From the NCBI RefSeq assembly GCF_036884655.1, contig NC_088327.1, positions 17,501,001 to 17,565,000 of the forward strand: DNA of 64,000 nt. The letters run 5' to 3'. The stretch's first letter is position 1; each line of letters starts with the position of its first letter. Under the pieces are notes generated by a model. That model saw only the letters and a list, made by a program, of their open reading frames with translations, ran no database searches and was not told the origin of the DNA. Below are positions 54,045-64,000 of this stretch, piece after piece. The DNA is from Musa acuminata AAA Group (lineage: Eukaryota > Streptophyta > Magnoliopsida > Zingiberales > Musaceae). A program made the position numbers and the translations under genes.

Positions 54045-55342
54045 TGTTGAATCTTAGATTTTGATGATGAATTCAAATGTAAATTGGTTGATCTAATCTA
54101 TATGTTGAGAAAAGTGTGCAAGATTAACTACGACAGCAGTAAGACATAAAGTAGGTGTTATGTCGGAGTCAAGATCGAGACTTCATTGGGAGTTCGAGAG
54201 TTCATCGGAAGTCCGAACGTTTATTGGAAGTTCTGCCAGAACCAACCGAGAAGTCCAGGAGCTTGCCAAAGAAGCTCATTGGAACTCGCCAAGAAGTTCG
54301 TCGTAAAGTCTGGGAGCTTGTTGGGAGTTTGTTGGAACATTGTCGAGGGTTCGTCAGAAGATCATAGGAAGCTCGCCGGAAGAGCAATTGACATATTGGA
54401 ACAAGAGTGCTTTGATTATGTCTTAGTTATTGTAGTTAAACAATAGATTGAGTTAGAATTAGGAGTAATCCCACTAACTTAATTAGGGGCCAACTGGGCT
54501 CTTAATAGGGCTGAATTGGGTCGAATTGAACAGACCATTCAGCCCCTGAAAATAGGGCCAACGGTGGCACCGCTTGGTGACCCAATCGCCCAGGTGATTT
54601 GAGCGTTGGTACTACCGGCAGTTAATGCTGCTAGTGGTGGTACCACACTTGTCAAGCGGTGGTACCACTAGAGCTCGGTCTTCGAGCTCTGTTAAGCGGT
54701 GGTACTCGGTGGTACCACCTAGTGTTAGGTGTCAAGCAGTGGTATCACCTAGTAATGGCGATGGTACCACCAATACCTCAAAATCCGGGATATGACACTT
54801 TTAGGTTCCAATTTTGAAGCCATTGGGGCCTATAAAAACCTCACCCTTTTTTGCATGAAAGGGCATGAAAGTATTTGACATAATCTTGAGTCTTTGAAGT
54901 GTTAAAGAGTTGTAAAAGTGCTAGAGTTCTCCTTCTCTCTTTCTAAGTGTTGAGATCATTCAAGAGAGGTGTGAGACTTGTAAGGGTTCTCTCCTAAACC
55001 CGTGAAAAGGAGAAAGCGCTATAAAGAGGTGGTTGGTCTTTGCCTATTGAAGGAAGACCATTAGTGGATGCCAGTAACCTCAATGGAGGAGGAATCCGAA
55101 AGTGGATGTAGGTCACAATGACCGAACTACTCTAAATTCTGGTTTGCTTTGCATTCATGCAATTTACATTACTGCAAACTTCCTTAATCTTCTCTTTGCA
55201 CTTTTATGAAAGCTTTCAAGTTCAATTTCTCTCCAAAATGGATTGAATCAAAACAAATAATTTCTAGAATCATGTTTAATTAGGAAAGTTTTCCACTGCA
55301 CTAATTCACCCAGCCCTCATAGTACCACTTTTGATCCTAACA
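54045..55342 (+). repeat. E15 5' LTR (1298 bp)
   Basis: TGTTGAATCTTAGATTTTGA to TTTTGATCCTAACA. CGGAAG block 54180-54390, palindromes of mixed type 54555-54770, TATAAAAA 54831-54838, U5 hairpin 55101-55129. Confidence 0.92.
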
Positions 55343-55344
55343 AT

Positions 55345-55356
55345 TGGTATTATAGC
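55345..55356 (+). promoter_or_regulatory. E15 primer binding site, decayed
   Basis: TGGTATTATAGC, two or three changes from TGGTATCAGAGC. Confidence 0.78.
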
Positions 55357-55392
55357 AAGGTTTACTCTCATTTGGTTTAAAACCCAAGAGAG

Positions 55393-56759
55393 ATGGCATT
55401 TGCCAGCAACCAAGAGGGTCATTCAATTACATATTTACCCATATTCAATAGGACGGATTACACATATTGGAAGACTAGAATGAGGATCTTCCTAATTTCA
55501 ATGGATTTTGAATTATGGAATATTATAGAAAATGGGTTTCAAAAGTCTTCTCTTCCTATGAACGATTGGAATGAGTTGGAGAAGAACACTTTCACCTTAA
55601 ATGCCAAGGCTATGAATGCCTTGTTTTGTGTATTAGATAAAAATGAGTTCAATCGAGTATCGATTTGTGAAACGACTTTTGATATTTGGCACACATTCGA
55701 AGTGACTCATGAAGGCACTAGTAGAGTAAAAGAGTCGAAAATTTCATGAAGGCACTAGTAGAGTAAAAGAGTCGAAAATTAATATTTTAGTACACACTTA
55801 TGAGTTATTTGGATGAAATCGAGTGAGACCATTAGAGACATGTACACCCAATTTACGGATGTCGTCAATGGTCTAAAAGGACTTGGTAAAGATTTCTTGG
55901 ATTTTGAACTTGTTAATAAAATTTTAAGATCCTTTCCAAAGAGTTGAGACCCTAAAGTCACGGTCATTCAAGATGCCAAAGATTTAAATAACTTTCCTCT
56001 TGAAGAACTAATCGGGTTACTAATGACCTATAAGATGACTTGTAATACTCATGAAGAGCTTGAAAATAACATTCTAAAGAATAGGAAGGATATGACACTA
56101 AGAACTCAAGAAGACAACTTGAAAGAAAATTCAAGTGATGAGGACTTTGATGATGACTTGGCACTCTTGACAAGAAAGTTCAAAAAATTCATAAAAAGAA
56201 TAAATTTAAAAATGACAGTAGAAATAAATTTTAACTTATGAAAGAATAAGTGATATGCTATGAATGCAAGAAGTTGGGACACTTTAAGAGTGAATGTCCC
56301 CAAGCAAAGAGGAAGCAACCAAAGAAGAAGAAGGCTCTTAAAGCAACTTGGGATGACTCAAGTGCATCTGAAGAAGAGGAGCCAATCAACACCGAGCAAG
56401 TTGCTCACTATGCGCTAATGGCTATTGGAGATGAGGTGAGTAGTTCATTTGATACAAATTTATCCTTTGATGAACTATTAAATATTTTTCATGATTTATT
56501 TGATGAATGTAAATTAATTAGTAAAAAATATAAATTATTGAAAAAAGAGCATGCTTCTCTTGTTAGTGATTTCGATAGTTTAAAAGTTGAGCACAATGAT
56601 AGTTTAGCTCCATGTATGAAATATGATGAACTAAAAATACTTCAAAAGGAAAACTTGCTACATAAGGAAACCTTAAAAAAATTTGAGGTTGGTAGCAAGT
56701 CCTTGAACATGATCCTTGCCAATAAGGGTCACGTAGGAGAGGCGGAATTGGATTTGTGA
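55393..56759 (+). pseudogene. gag: E15 gag
   Basis: Starts MAFASNQEGHSITYLPIFNR, then TYWKTRMRIFLISMDFELWN, CETTFDIWHTFEVTHEGTS. A 37-bp tandem duplication at 55707-55780 shifts the frame. The next parts include an acidic-basic stretch (SSDEDFDDDLALLTRKFKKF), the zinc knuckle CYECKKLGHFKSEC with all four ligands (about 56256-56297), an acidic SASEEEEP run and a coiled-coil-like segment (LLKKEHASLVSDFDSLKVEH). The last open part (56250-56759) gives the fullest C-terminal Gag in the window. Confidence 0.9.
55707..55780 (+). repeat. 37-bp tandem duplication in E15 gag
   Basis: TCATGAAGGCACTAGTAGAG... occurs at 55707-55743 and exactly again at 55744-55780. Since 37 is not a multiple of three it shifts the gag frame. 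Confidence 0.95.
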
Positions 56760-56826
56760 GTAGCTCTCACCAAAATCCGACCACCTTTGTTAAAGGTCAT
56801 ACCTTGCATGTATTACCTCACACCAA

Positions 56827-57960
56827 ATGCAATTTTGTTACAAACTCGGACATGTTGCCTATAAATGTCCACTTAAGAGATATAGTCCACAGAAATTGAT
56901 TTGGGTTCCTAAAAGAACCTCAAATGACTCAATACAACATGATAAGCTATGTATATCAATTTTTGAGGCACCCAAGGTCAAATGGGTATCTAAAAATCAT
57001 CCTTTTTTGTAGAAAAATGTACCATCACAAGCTAGGAGCAAGAGATGGTACCTTGATAGTGGATGCTCAAGGCATATGACCGGAGATCCATCTTAATTCT
57101 CTAAGCTTACTAACCTAGACGAAGGATATATCACCTTCGGAGACAATAACAAGGGTAAAATAATTGGTAAAAGAACCATAGGTAACAAATCCAACTTCTT
57201 TATTGAAGATGTGTTATTAGTTGATGGACTAAAGCATAACCTTTTGAGCATTAGTCAATTATGCGAGAAGGATACATCATTAGATTTGAATCCAATGCTT
57301 GCATTATTGAAAAATCATACAAAAACATATCTATGATTGCCCTAAAACAAAATAATATATACACTATTGACATTGATGAACTTTGTAATGAAATGTGTTT
57401 TTGGTTTCGAATGACGATGCTTGGCTTTGGCACAGGAGATTAGGTCATCCTAGCATGAAACTAATCTCTCAAATCTCATCTAAAGAACTTGTAAGAGGAA
57501 TTCCTCACATTAAGTTCGTTAAAGATAATGTGTATGATGCATGTCAACTAGGAAAATAAATAAAAGGTAGCTTCAAACCAAAGAACCAAATAAGCACCTT
57601 TAGACCATTGCAATTAATCTATATGGACTTGTTCGGACCAATTGCTACATCAAGCCTAGGAGGTAGCGAATACGCATTTGTCATTGTGGATGATTATAGT
57701 AGATACACATAGACTTACTTTTTGGCATACAAAAATGATTGCTTTAGGTATTTCCCTAAATTTTATAAACTTGTTTAAAATGAAAAGGGTTATATGATTT
57801 CATCAATTCGAAGTAATCACGGTAGTGAATTTCAAAACCATGATTTTAAAAATTTTATAAATCCAATGGATATAACCATAATTTCTCTACTCCAAGAAAT
57901 CCCCAACAAAATAAAGTAGTAGAAAGAAAAAATAGAAACTTACAAGAAATAACAAGAACC
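56827..57960 (+). pseudogene. E15 second zinc knuckle, protease, integrase core
   Basis: FCYKLGHVAYKCPLKRYSP is a second CCHC knuckle (first Cys just upstream), then LIWVPKRTS. The protease site is RWYLDSGCSRHMTGDPS at about 57040. A frameshift at about 57265 follows. Integrase: AWLWHRRLGHPSMK, DACQLGK*IKGSFK, YMDLFGPIATSSL, VIVDDYSRYT*TY, then SIRSNHGSEFQ where the second catalytic Asp codon is Asn. Stops fall at Gln or Trp positions of E9. Confidence 0.87.
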
Positions 57961-58985
57961 ATGTTAAACGAACATAGCTTACCCAAATATTTTTGGGCTG
58001 AAGCTATAAATACAGTATGCTACATTATGAATAGGGTTCTAGTAAGACCATTACTCTTCAAAACTCCTTATGAGTTGTGGAACAACAAAAAATCCAACGT
58101 TTCATATTTTAAAGTTTTTGGATGTAAATGTTTTATCTTAAATAAAAAAAGATGTCTTAGGTAAATTTGATGCAAAATCCGATGAAGGAATTTTTCTTAG
58201 CTATTCCTCTATTTCCAAGGCCTTTCGTATTTTTTAAAAAAACTTTGGTTATATAAGAGTCTATTCATGTTATTTTTAATGAAGTTTCAGAAGTTAAGAA
58301 AAATGAACTTGATGATGATGTTGATTTTGATGCTTTGAATCTAAATGAAACCATTCCTTCAAATAGCAACTTAGATGCATCTTCTTCCGAAATATCCTTA
58401 CTCAAGGAATGGAAATACGTAGATACTCATCCTAAGGAGCTAATCATAGGAGACACATCAAGAGGGGTTCAAACTTATTCCTCTCTTAAGAATTTTTGTG
58501 CAAATGCCGCTTTTTTCTCCTAAATTGAACCTAAATGCATCGACGAAGCCTTAAAAAATGATTCATGGGTCATCACAATGCAAGAAGAGTTAAATTAATT
58601 TAAGAGAAATGAGGTGTGGAAGCTTGTTCCAAGGCCAAATGACCATTTAGTTATAGGTACTAAATGAGTCTTTAGAAACAAGCAAGATGAATTTGGTATC
58701 ATGGTTAGAAATAATGCTAGATTAGTGGACAAAGATTTCAACCAAGAAGAAGGTATCAATTATGAAGAAACCTTCGCTCTTGTGGCACGATTAGAAGCTA
58801 TAAGGAAGCTCCTTGCCTATACTAGTAGTAATAATTTCAAGTTATATGAAATGGATGTTAAAAGTGCTTTTCTTAATGGCTTTATTTTCGAAGAAGTTTA
58901 TGTTGAACAACCTCCCAGATTTGAGAATGATAAGTTCCCTAATCATGTGTGTAAATTGACTAAAGCTCTCTATGAGTTAAAATAA
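57961..58985 (+). pseudogene. E15 integrase C-terminus to RT
   Basis: MLNEHSLPKYFWAEAINT, PYELWNNKKSNVSYFKVFGC, acidic linker, EWKYVDTHPKELIIGDTSRG, then RT pieces ([39 protein letters not shown]). Stops where E9 has SQIEP, NQFER and TKWVF, and a one-base insertion in the A-run at 58143. Confidence 0.87.
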
Positions 58986-60060
58986 GCCCCAAAGGCTTAG
59001 TATGAGAGAATTAGCTCTTTTCTTATCCAAAATAATTTTTCTAAAAGCAAGGTTGATACTACATTATTTATTAAAAATTTTAAAAATAATTTTTTTATTA
59101 TTTAAATTTATGTTGATGATATTATTTTTTGCTCTACAAATGAATCCTTAAGTGAATCGTTTGCCAAAAGCATGAGTCTAGAGTTTGAAATGAGCATAAT
59201 GGGAGAACTAACATTCTATTTAGGCTTACAAATTAAACAACTTCATAATGGTACTTTTCTTAGTCAAACAAAATATGCAATAGACTTGCTAAAACAGTTA
59301 AATATAGATAACTCAAAGGCTATCAATACTCCTATGAGTACCTCCACTAAGTTAGACATTGACGAAAGTAGAAAAAGCTTTGCTCAAAAAGCTTATAGAG
59401 GTATGATAGGTAGTTTACTATACCTCACCTCAACAAAACCAGATATCATGTTTAGCGTGAGACTTTATACTAGGTTTCAATATAATCCTAAGCTATATCA
59501 TCTTAAAGCAGTTAAAAGAATCTTTAGATATCTTAAAGGAACCACTAATATAGGATTATGGTATCAAAAATCTGAAAACCTTGAGTTAATTACTTATGCT
59601 GATGCGGATTTTGGTGGATGTAGATTAGATAGAAAAAGCGCATCCGGAACATATCAATTCTTAGGTCATGCACTTGTCTTTTGGTCTTCTAAAAAACAGA
59701 ACTTGGTTGCACTATCTACAACCGAAGCCGAATACATAGCTGCTAGTGCATGTTGTGCATAAGTCATATGGATGAAAAACATATTAGAAGATTATAGAAT
59801 TTATCTTAAGAATATTCCCATAAAATGTGATAACACAAGTGCAATATGTTTAACAAAAAATCATATTCAACACTATAGAACTACACATATTGACATTAGG
59901 CATCATTTCATAAGAGATCATATTAATAATCATGATGTAATATTAGAATTCATTAATACAAAGTATTAATTGATCGATTTCTTTACAAAACCCTTAATTG
60001 AAGAACAATTTGATTTCATTGGAAGAGAAATAGGCATGTTAAAATGTCCGAATGCATGAG
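58986..60060 (+). pseudogene. E15 RT active site and RNase H
   Basis: After two stops at 58982-59000 the active site reads IYVDDIIFCSTNES at about 59107, then MGELTFYLGLQIKQL, a long open frame 59172-59762 with RNase H (YADADFGGCRLDRKSASG, STTEAEYIAASACCA), a TAA for Gln at 59760, IKCDNTSAICLTKNH, DIRHHFIRDHI, ending MLKCPNA* at 60060. Confidence 0.9.
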
Positions 60061-61446
60061 TTGTTATATTTTTCGGACTATCTTAATGTATTTCATGAAT
60101 GGGGCTTTCATGAGTCTATTTCATTTCTATCTTCCTTGGTATCAAGTTTACTTCAAACCCTTGCTCCATCACTTAATGATTTTTAATACACTTAATCACT
60201 TCATGAATTTCATTCATAAATACATCTCTCACGGATTTCACTCTTATGAATTTTTAATGAGAAATGGATGTGATGTGATGCTCCTCTCATTATGAAGATT
60301 TATTCATGAAATTTCTTTTATCCTTCATAATGACTCTTTTACATGAATTCTTCCTTACTCATGAAAGAAGAATTTTTATGAATTTTTAGTATGAGATGAT
60401 GAATTGCAAGAGTGAGGATTTGATTTCACATGAATATTTTGATCCTTGAAAGATAAATTTTAGTACGGGATAATCACTTGCAAGAATGGGGATTTGATTT
60501 TGTATGATCCTTTATGAATCCCTTCTCTTTGATTAAAGCATGTTTTAACGAAAACTTATTTAGTGTTTTTGACTTCACAAATTTGGTTCTTAATGAATTT
60601 CCTCCTAACTTTCCTTCCTCTCCTTCATGCAAATGTTTTCATGACAAAGGAGGGGAAATTGATGGAATCTATCACTTTAATGTTGATAACATTTGATGTT
60701 TTTAAATGTTACCATGCAACGATGTAATATCAATTGAATAAGTTTGTGTGAACCATGCTTGAATTTTAACTACACTTGTATTGTTGAATTGATCTCCTTT
60801 TTGTTGATGACAAAGGGGGAGAAATGGTATGTTAAATTAATGACAAAATTGGTATTATAAATGTATGAAATATATCGTATCATCAAATATAAATGCTTGA
60901 AACATATCGAAATGTGGCATGATTACTTACAAATGATTGGTATCATTTAAATACAAATAACAAATGTTGCTTGAAACGTATCGAAATATGACATGATTAC
61001 TTACAAATGTTTTAATTCCTAGTATCAAGCTTGATTTCGTATCAAATGATAAATGTCTATCATAATTATCATGCTTTATTTCAAATTAGAATCATGCCCC
61101 GATTTGATCATCATTTTTTAAAATTTTAATCTTGGAAAGTTTCATATTTGAAATTTCTATCATATGTAAAAATGATGATAGTTTATCATCTTTCTATGTT
61201 GAACTTGAAAATGGATATCATGCCTTGACATCATTTTTATTGATAAATATGTGGTATCATATTTTGAGGTTGGTAAATCATGATATGCATGTTGATAAGT
61301 TTAAATGAACTTAACTTTATCAGTTTGATGCTTGAATTCAAAGGCCTTGAATTCAAGAATGTATTTTCTCAAGTATGGCATATAGATAGGGGGAGTTAAG
61401 GTTAACTCCGTCATCAATTGATTATCATCATAAAAAAGGGGGAGAT
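60061..61446 (+). other. E15 3' untranslated region
   Basis: No gene seen. Purine tract 60640-60658, hairpin purine tract 60788-60826, repeats of a unit with CATATCGAAATGTGGCATGATTACTTACAAATG (60895-61020), GGAGTTAAGGTTAACTCC (61392-61409), polypurine tract ending 61446. Confidence 0.72.
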
Positions 61447-61771
61447 TGTTGAATCTCAGATTTTGATAATGAAATCAATTGTAAATTGGTTGATCTAACC
61501 TATATGTTGAGAAAAATGTACAGGATTAACTAGGACAGCAGTAAGACATAAAGCAGGTGTTGCGCCGGAGTCAAGATCGAGACTTCGTTGGGAGTTTGAG
61601 AGTTCGTCGGAAGTCCGGACGTTCGTCGAAAGTTCTGCCAGAACCAACTAAGAAGTCTAGGAGCTTGCCAAAGAAGCTCATCATAACTCACTAAGAAGTT
61701 CGTCGTAAAGTCTGGGAGCTTACCGAGAGTCCGCCGGAACATTGTCGAAAGTTTGTCGGAAGATCCATTTA
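61447..61771 (+). repeat. E15 3' LTR, truncated
   Basis: TGTTGAATCTCAGATTTTGA onward, matching 54045-54365 closely, with the CGGAAG block; it breaks at GGAAGATC. Confidence 0.88.
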
Positions 61772-61806
61772 TATATCAGTCTGCCGGAATATTGTCGAAC
61801 ATTGCC
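61772..61806. other. Chimeric filler at LTR-gypsy junction
   Basis: CATTTATATATCAGT resembles gypsy text 61868-61882 (CATTTATATATTAGT), and CTGCCGGAATATTGTCGAACATTG resembles LTR text 61732-61749 (CCGCCGGAACATTGTCGAAAG). Two local templates are copied side by side between the truncated LTR and the truncated gypsy element. Confidence 0.6.
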
Positions 61807-62416
61807 AAAGAACCATGACAAGAATTGTACCTTTTCCTTATAATGAGGGATTCCCTTCAATGAAGTCCATTTATATATTAGTCCATATTGAGTCTGCGAC
61901 GGGTAAGTGTTGCAGCTTTCCGGGACTTGCCACTATCTCACCTTTATTCTTGACATACATCATATTGTGCCATAAACTTAGTAATAATATTTTTCATCCC
62001 TACCCAATAAAAATTTTGCTTAATTCTCTTATAGGTTCTAAGGAACTCAGAGTGCCCGGTCATAGGTGTGGAATGCATCTCTTGAAGGATGGTCTTTATG
62101 TAAGTAGAATTTGGCATAAGCACAATGTGTCCCTTATAGCGCAATTCTTTTGAGTCCTAAATATAATGAGCCACGGAGCTTGATGTTTCCTCCAAATTTT
62201 TATGATCTTACTAGTCTTCGGATCTTCTTGCCATTCCCTCTTAATATCCTCAAGGAATTCGCTAGTTGGAAGTGAAACGGCTAAACATTTAGCTTGCTCG
62301 GGTAGTCGCGAAAGTGCATCTACAACAACATTCTCTTTTCCCTTTTTATAAGTTATTTCATAATCATATCCAAGAAGCTTTGTTACCTATTTCTATTACT
62401 TGGGGGAAGATATCTT
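61807..62416 (-). pseudogene. Gypsy integrase N-terminal part
   Basis: Minus strand. Follows RNase H: YEITYKKGKENVVVDALSRL, then the HHCC zinc domain (LQEMHSTPMTGHSEFLRTYK ... FMAQYDVCQE), then IVASPGKLQHLPVADSIWTN and MDFIEG with the first catalytic Asp, stopping near GTILVMV. Breaks at about 61940 and 61880. The rest of integrase is missing at the filler junction. Confidence 0.82.
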
Positions 62417-63718
62417 CTACTCCAAGAAATATTTTTGGCTTTTATGGTCGGTCTTGATTTGTAAGCATCGCCCGATCAAGTACGGTCTCGATTTGGTCAC
62501 CACATGCACAATCACGGGCATCTCCTTATCGTAAATAGTCATCCTGAGATGGGAAGGAGATAATGTATTACTGGTATAAGCAAGGGGGCACCCATCTTGT
62601 ATTAGTACAGCACCAATTCCGACTCCGGAGGCATGGACTTCAATAACAAAAGTCTTGCCTAAGTCGGGTAGCGCTAGTACGGGCGTTGTCGTCATTGTGG
62701 CTTTAAGTTCATTGAACGCGGTGGTGGCTTTGTCCGATCATTGGAAAATATCTTTTTTCAATGAGGAAATAAGGGGTGCACTGATCTTTCCATAGTTTTT
62801 CATGAACTTACGGTAGTAGCCTGTTAAACCGAGAAAGCCACTTAGCGATTTTATATTCTCGGGGTCGGCTAGTTCTGCATTACTTCAATTTTGTAGGGGT
62901 CCACCGTCACACCTTCTTCTGATATGATATACCCAAGATATTCTACTTTTTATTGAAGAAAGCTACACTTTGATTTTTTGACGAAGAACATGTTCTCGTA
63001 AAATCGTCAAAACAAGTCGTAAGTGTTGAAAATGACTTTTAAGAGAAGGGCTGTAAATAAGGATATCGTTGAAGAAAACCAGCACAAACCTACAAAGATA
63101 ATTCCAGAAAATATCATTCATAAGGCTCTAGAAGGTGGAGTGAGCATTTGTGAGACCAAAGGGTATTACCAAAATTTCGTAGTGGTCGTTGTGTGTTCGA
63201 AAGGTGGTTTTCGGTATGTCTTCTTCGCACACTAGTATTTGATGATACCCGGATCGAAGGCCTAGCTTTGTGAAGACTCGTGCTCCCTTTAATTCATCAA
63301 GTAATTCATCTACTACTAGGATAGGGTATTTGTCCTTGACGGTTATGCCATTGAGAGCTCGGGAATCAATGCAAATTCGCCATGTTCCATCCTTCATTCG
63401 TACGAGGAGCTCCAGTGAAGATTAGGGGTAGCAACTTGGCCGAATAACTCCTGTTTTGAGCATCTCTTTTACAATCCTTTCTATTTCATCCTTTTGGAGA
63501 TGTGAATACTGATATAGTTGAGTATTTGCTGGAGGTTTGCCCGGAAGAATCGATATACAATGATTATGCCGATCGGTAGGAAGTAGGTTGCCTAGTTTGT
63601 CAAATATATCTAAAAATTCAGCAAGCAAACGAAGTAGGTTTGGATCTTTAAATTCTATTGGCTCTCTCTTAGTTTTTTGCTCAAGTTGTACTAAAAAGTC
63701 ACTGCATTCTTTGTGCAA
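62417..63718 (-). pseudogene. Gypsy RT and RNase H
   Basis: Minus strand. RT begins with the segment ending LQKDEIERIVKEMLKTGVIR, then [51 protein letters not shown], and an active site reading FFNDILIYS where relatives have FxDDILIYS (first Asp to Asn). RNase H starts LALPDLGKTFVIEVHASGVG with His for the usual catalytic Asp, then GAVLIQDGCPLAYTSNTLSP and RPYLIGRCLQIKTDHKS. Several stops and small shifts at 62750-63130 and 63420. Ty3/gypsy, chromovirus-like. Confidence 0.88.
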
Positions 63719-64000
63719 AACCTTCTCTATTCATTGTGTGCAAATCATTGTTACGTCGCCCCCACGTTTCCCGTACAGTATCACCTGTTTCCCCTTGCTG
63801 TAAAATTTCATAATTAATTTCATAAAATTTTAAAAAATATCATCTAATATCGTCAACCATTCGATGATGAGCATGGCCTCATAATCATCAAGAGGGAGGA
63901 GGAAGAAATCTATAATTATCTCTTGGTCCTGCAGCAACAGTTTCACCCACGGGCACCTACGATCACACTTTAAAATTCATCCGTCGGTGACCTTAACATC
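63719..64000 (-). pseudogene. Gypsy protease, runs off the window
   Basis: Minus-strand text reads KVTDG*ILKCDRRCPWVKLL, then IIIDFFLLPLDDYEAMLIIEWL and KLIMKFYSKGKQVILYGKRG, an RVP_2-type aspartic protease region as in plant gypsy Gag-Pol, joined to RT at 63718. A TGA interrupts it where relatives have Arg. The Gag part lies beyond 64000. Confidence 0.75.

Larger units (their letters stand above)
54045..61771 (+). mobile_element. E15: gag-pol Sirevirus, 3' LTR truncated
   Basis: 5' LTR 54045-55342, primer site, gag, protease, integrase, RT/RNase H, purine tracts, and the first 325 bp of the 3' LTR before a rearranged junction with a gypsy element. All coding parts are in the expected order, but pol is broken by more than ten stops and several frameshifts, so this copy is older than E9. 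Confidence 0.92.

Noticed and set aside
61815..62153. 112-codon plus-strand frame
   Set aside because: Antisense to the gypsy integrase zinc domain, which has clear HHCC residues on the minus strand.

Overview
This window is nuclear DNA from a flowering plant. It is almost entirely LTR retrotransposons inserted into one another, with a small island of host sequence at about 50.3-53.0 kb. The evidence for a plant is the Ty1/copia and Ty3/gypsy elements primed by the initiator-Met tRNA (TGGTATCAGAGC), Sirevirus-type copia elements with several AAAGGGGGAG tracts after pol, a plant-type tRNA-Pro and an IDA-like abscission peptide gene. The mix of Sirevirus (Maximus/SIRE-like) and Angela/BARE-like copia elements would suit a monocot such as a banana relative, but the sequence does not prove a species.

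Layout. 1-2763: the 3' end of a gypsy-type element (LTR 1605-2050) inserted in a second, decayed gypsy element (LTR 2357-2722). 2764-22722: a plus-strand Sirevirus remnant (E3) split by a gag-only Sirevirus derivative (E4, 4316-20494), whose 3' LTR is itself split by an Angela/BARE-like copia element (E5, 11519-19974, target duplication TCCTC). 22723-28729: a minus-strand Sirevirus (E6) with gag, a deleted pol, and an env-like reading frame behind its own promoter-like block. 28730-49080: a second gag-only element (E7) whose 3' LTR is split by a third gag-only element (E8, 31388-48094, GTATC). E8's 5' LTR is split by a gag-pol Sirevirus (E9, 31960-41652, TACCG), whose 5' LTR holds a solo LTR (E10). 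A reversed solo LTR (44128-45736) sits in E8 and a TRIM-like element (48583-48863, ATAAT) sits in E7's LTR. 49081-50270: a minus-strand Sirevirus LTR stub inside the 3' end of another probable gypsy element. 50271-53000: host island with tRNA-Pro(AGG) and an IDA-like gene, both minus strand. 53003-53990: LTR remnants. 54045-61771: another Sirevirus (E15), cut off in its 3' LTR. 61807-64000: a minus-strand gypsy pol that runs off the window.

How the parts work together. The gag-pol Sireviruses (E9, E15 and, when intact, E6 and E3) would have encoded capsid, protease, integrase and RT/RNase H. The gag-only elements (E4, E7, E8) share LTR ends, primer site and 3' purine tracts with them but never had room for pol, so they probably depended on pol supplied in trans. 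Every element here is broken, mostly by CAA/CAG to TAA/TAG and TGG to TAG/TGA changes, as expected from deamination of methylated cytosine. The only genes that look functional are the tRNA and the small secreted-peptide gene.

The strongest unexplained signal is a run of four stem-loops in the 5' leader of E5 (14307-14619). All four share one 19-nt apical sequence but have different, compensating stems. Other notable structures are the GGCGGTGGCACCGCC palindrome arrays in the LTRs, small conserved hairpins in U5 and before the polypurine tract, and the shared loss of the Gag zinc knuckle in the gag-only family.
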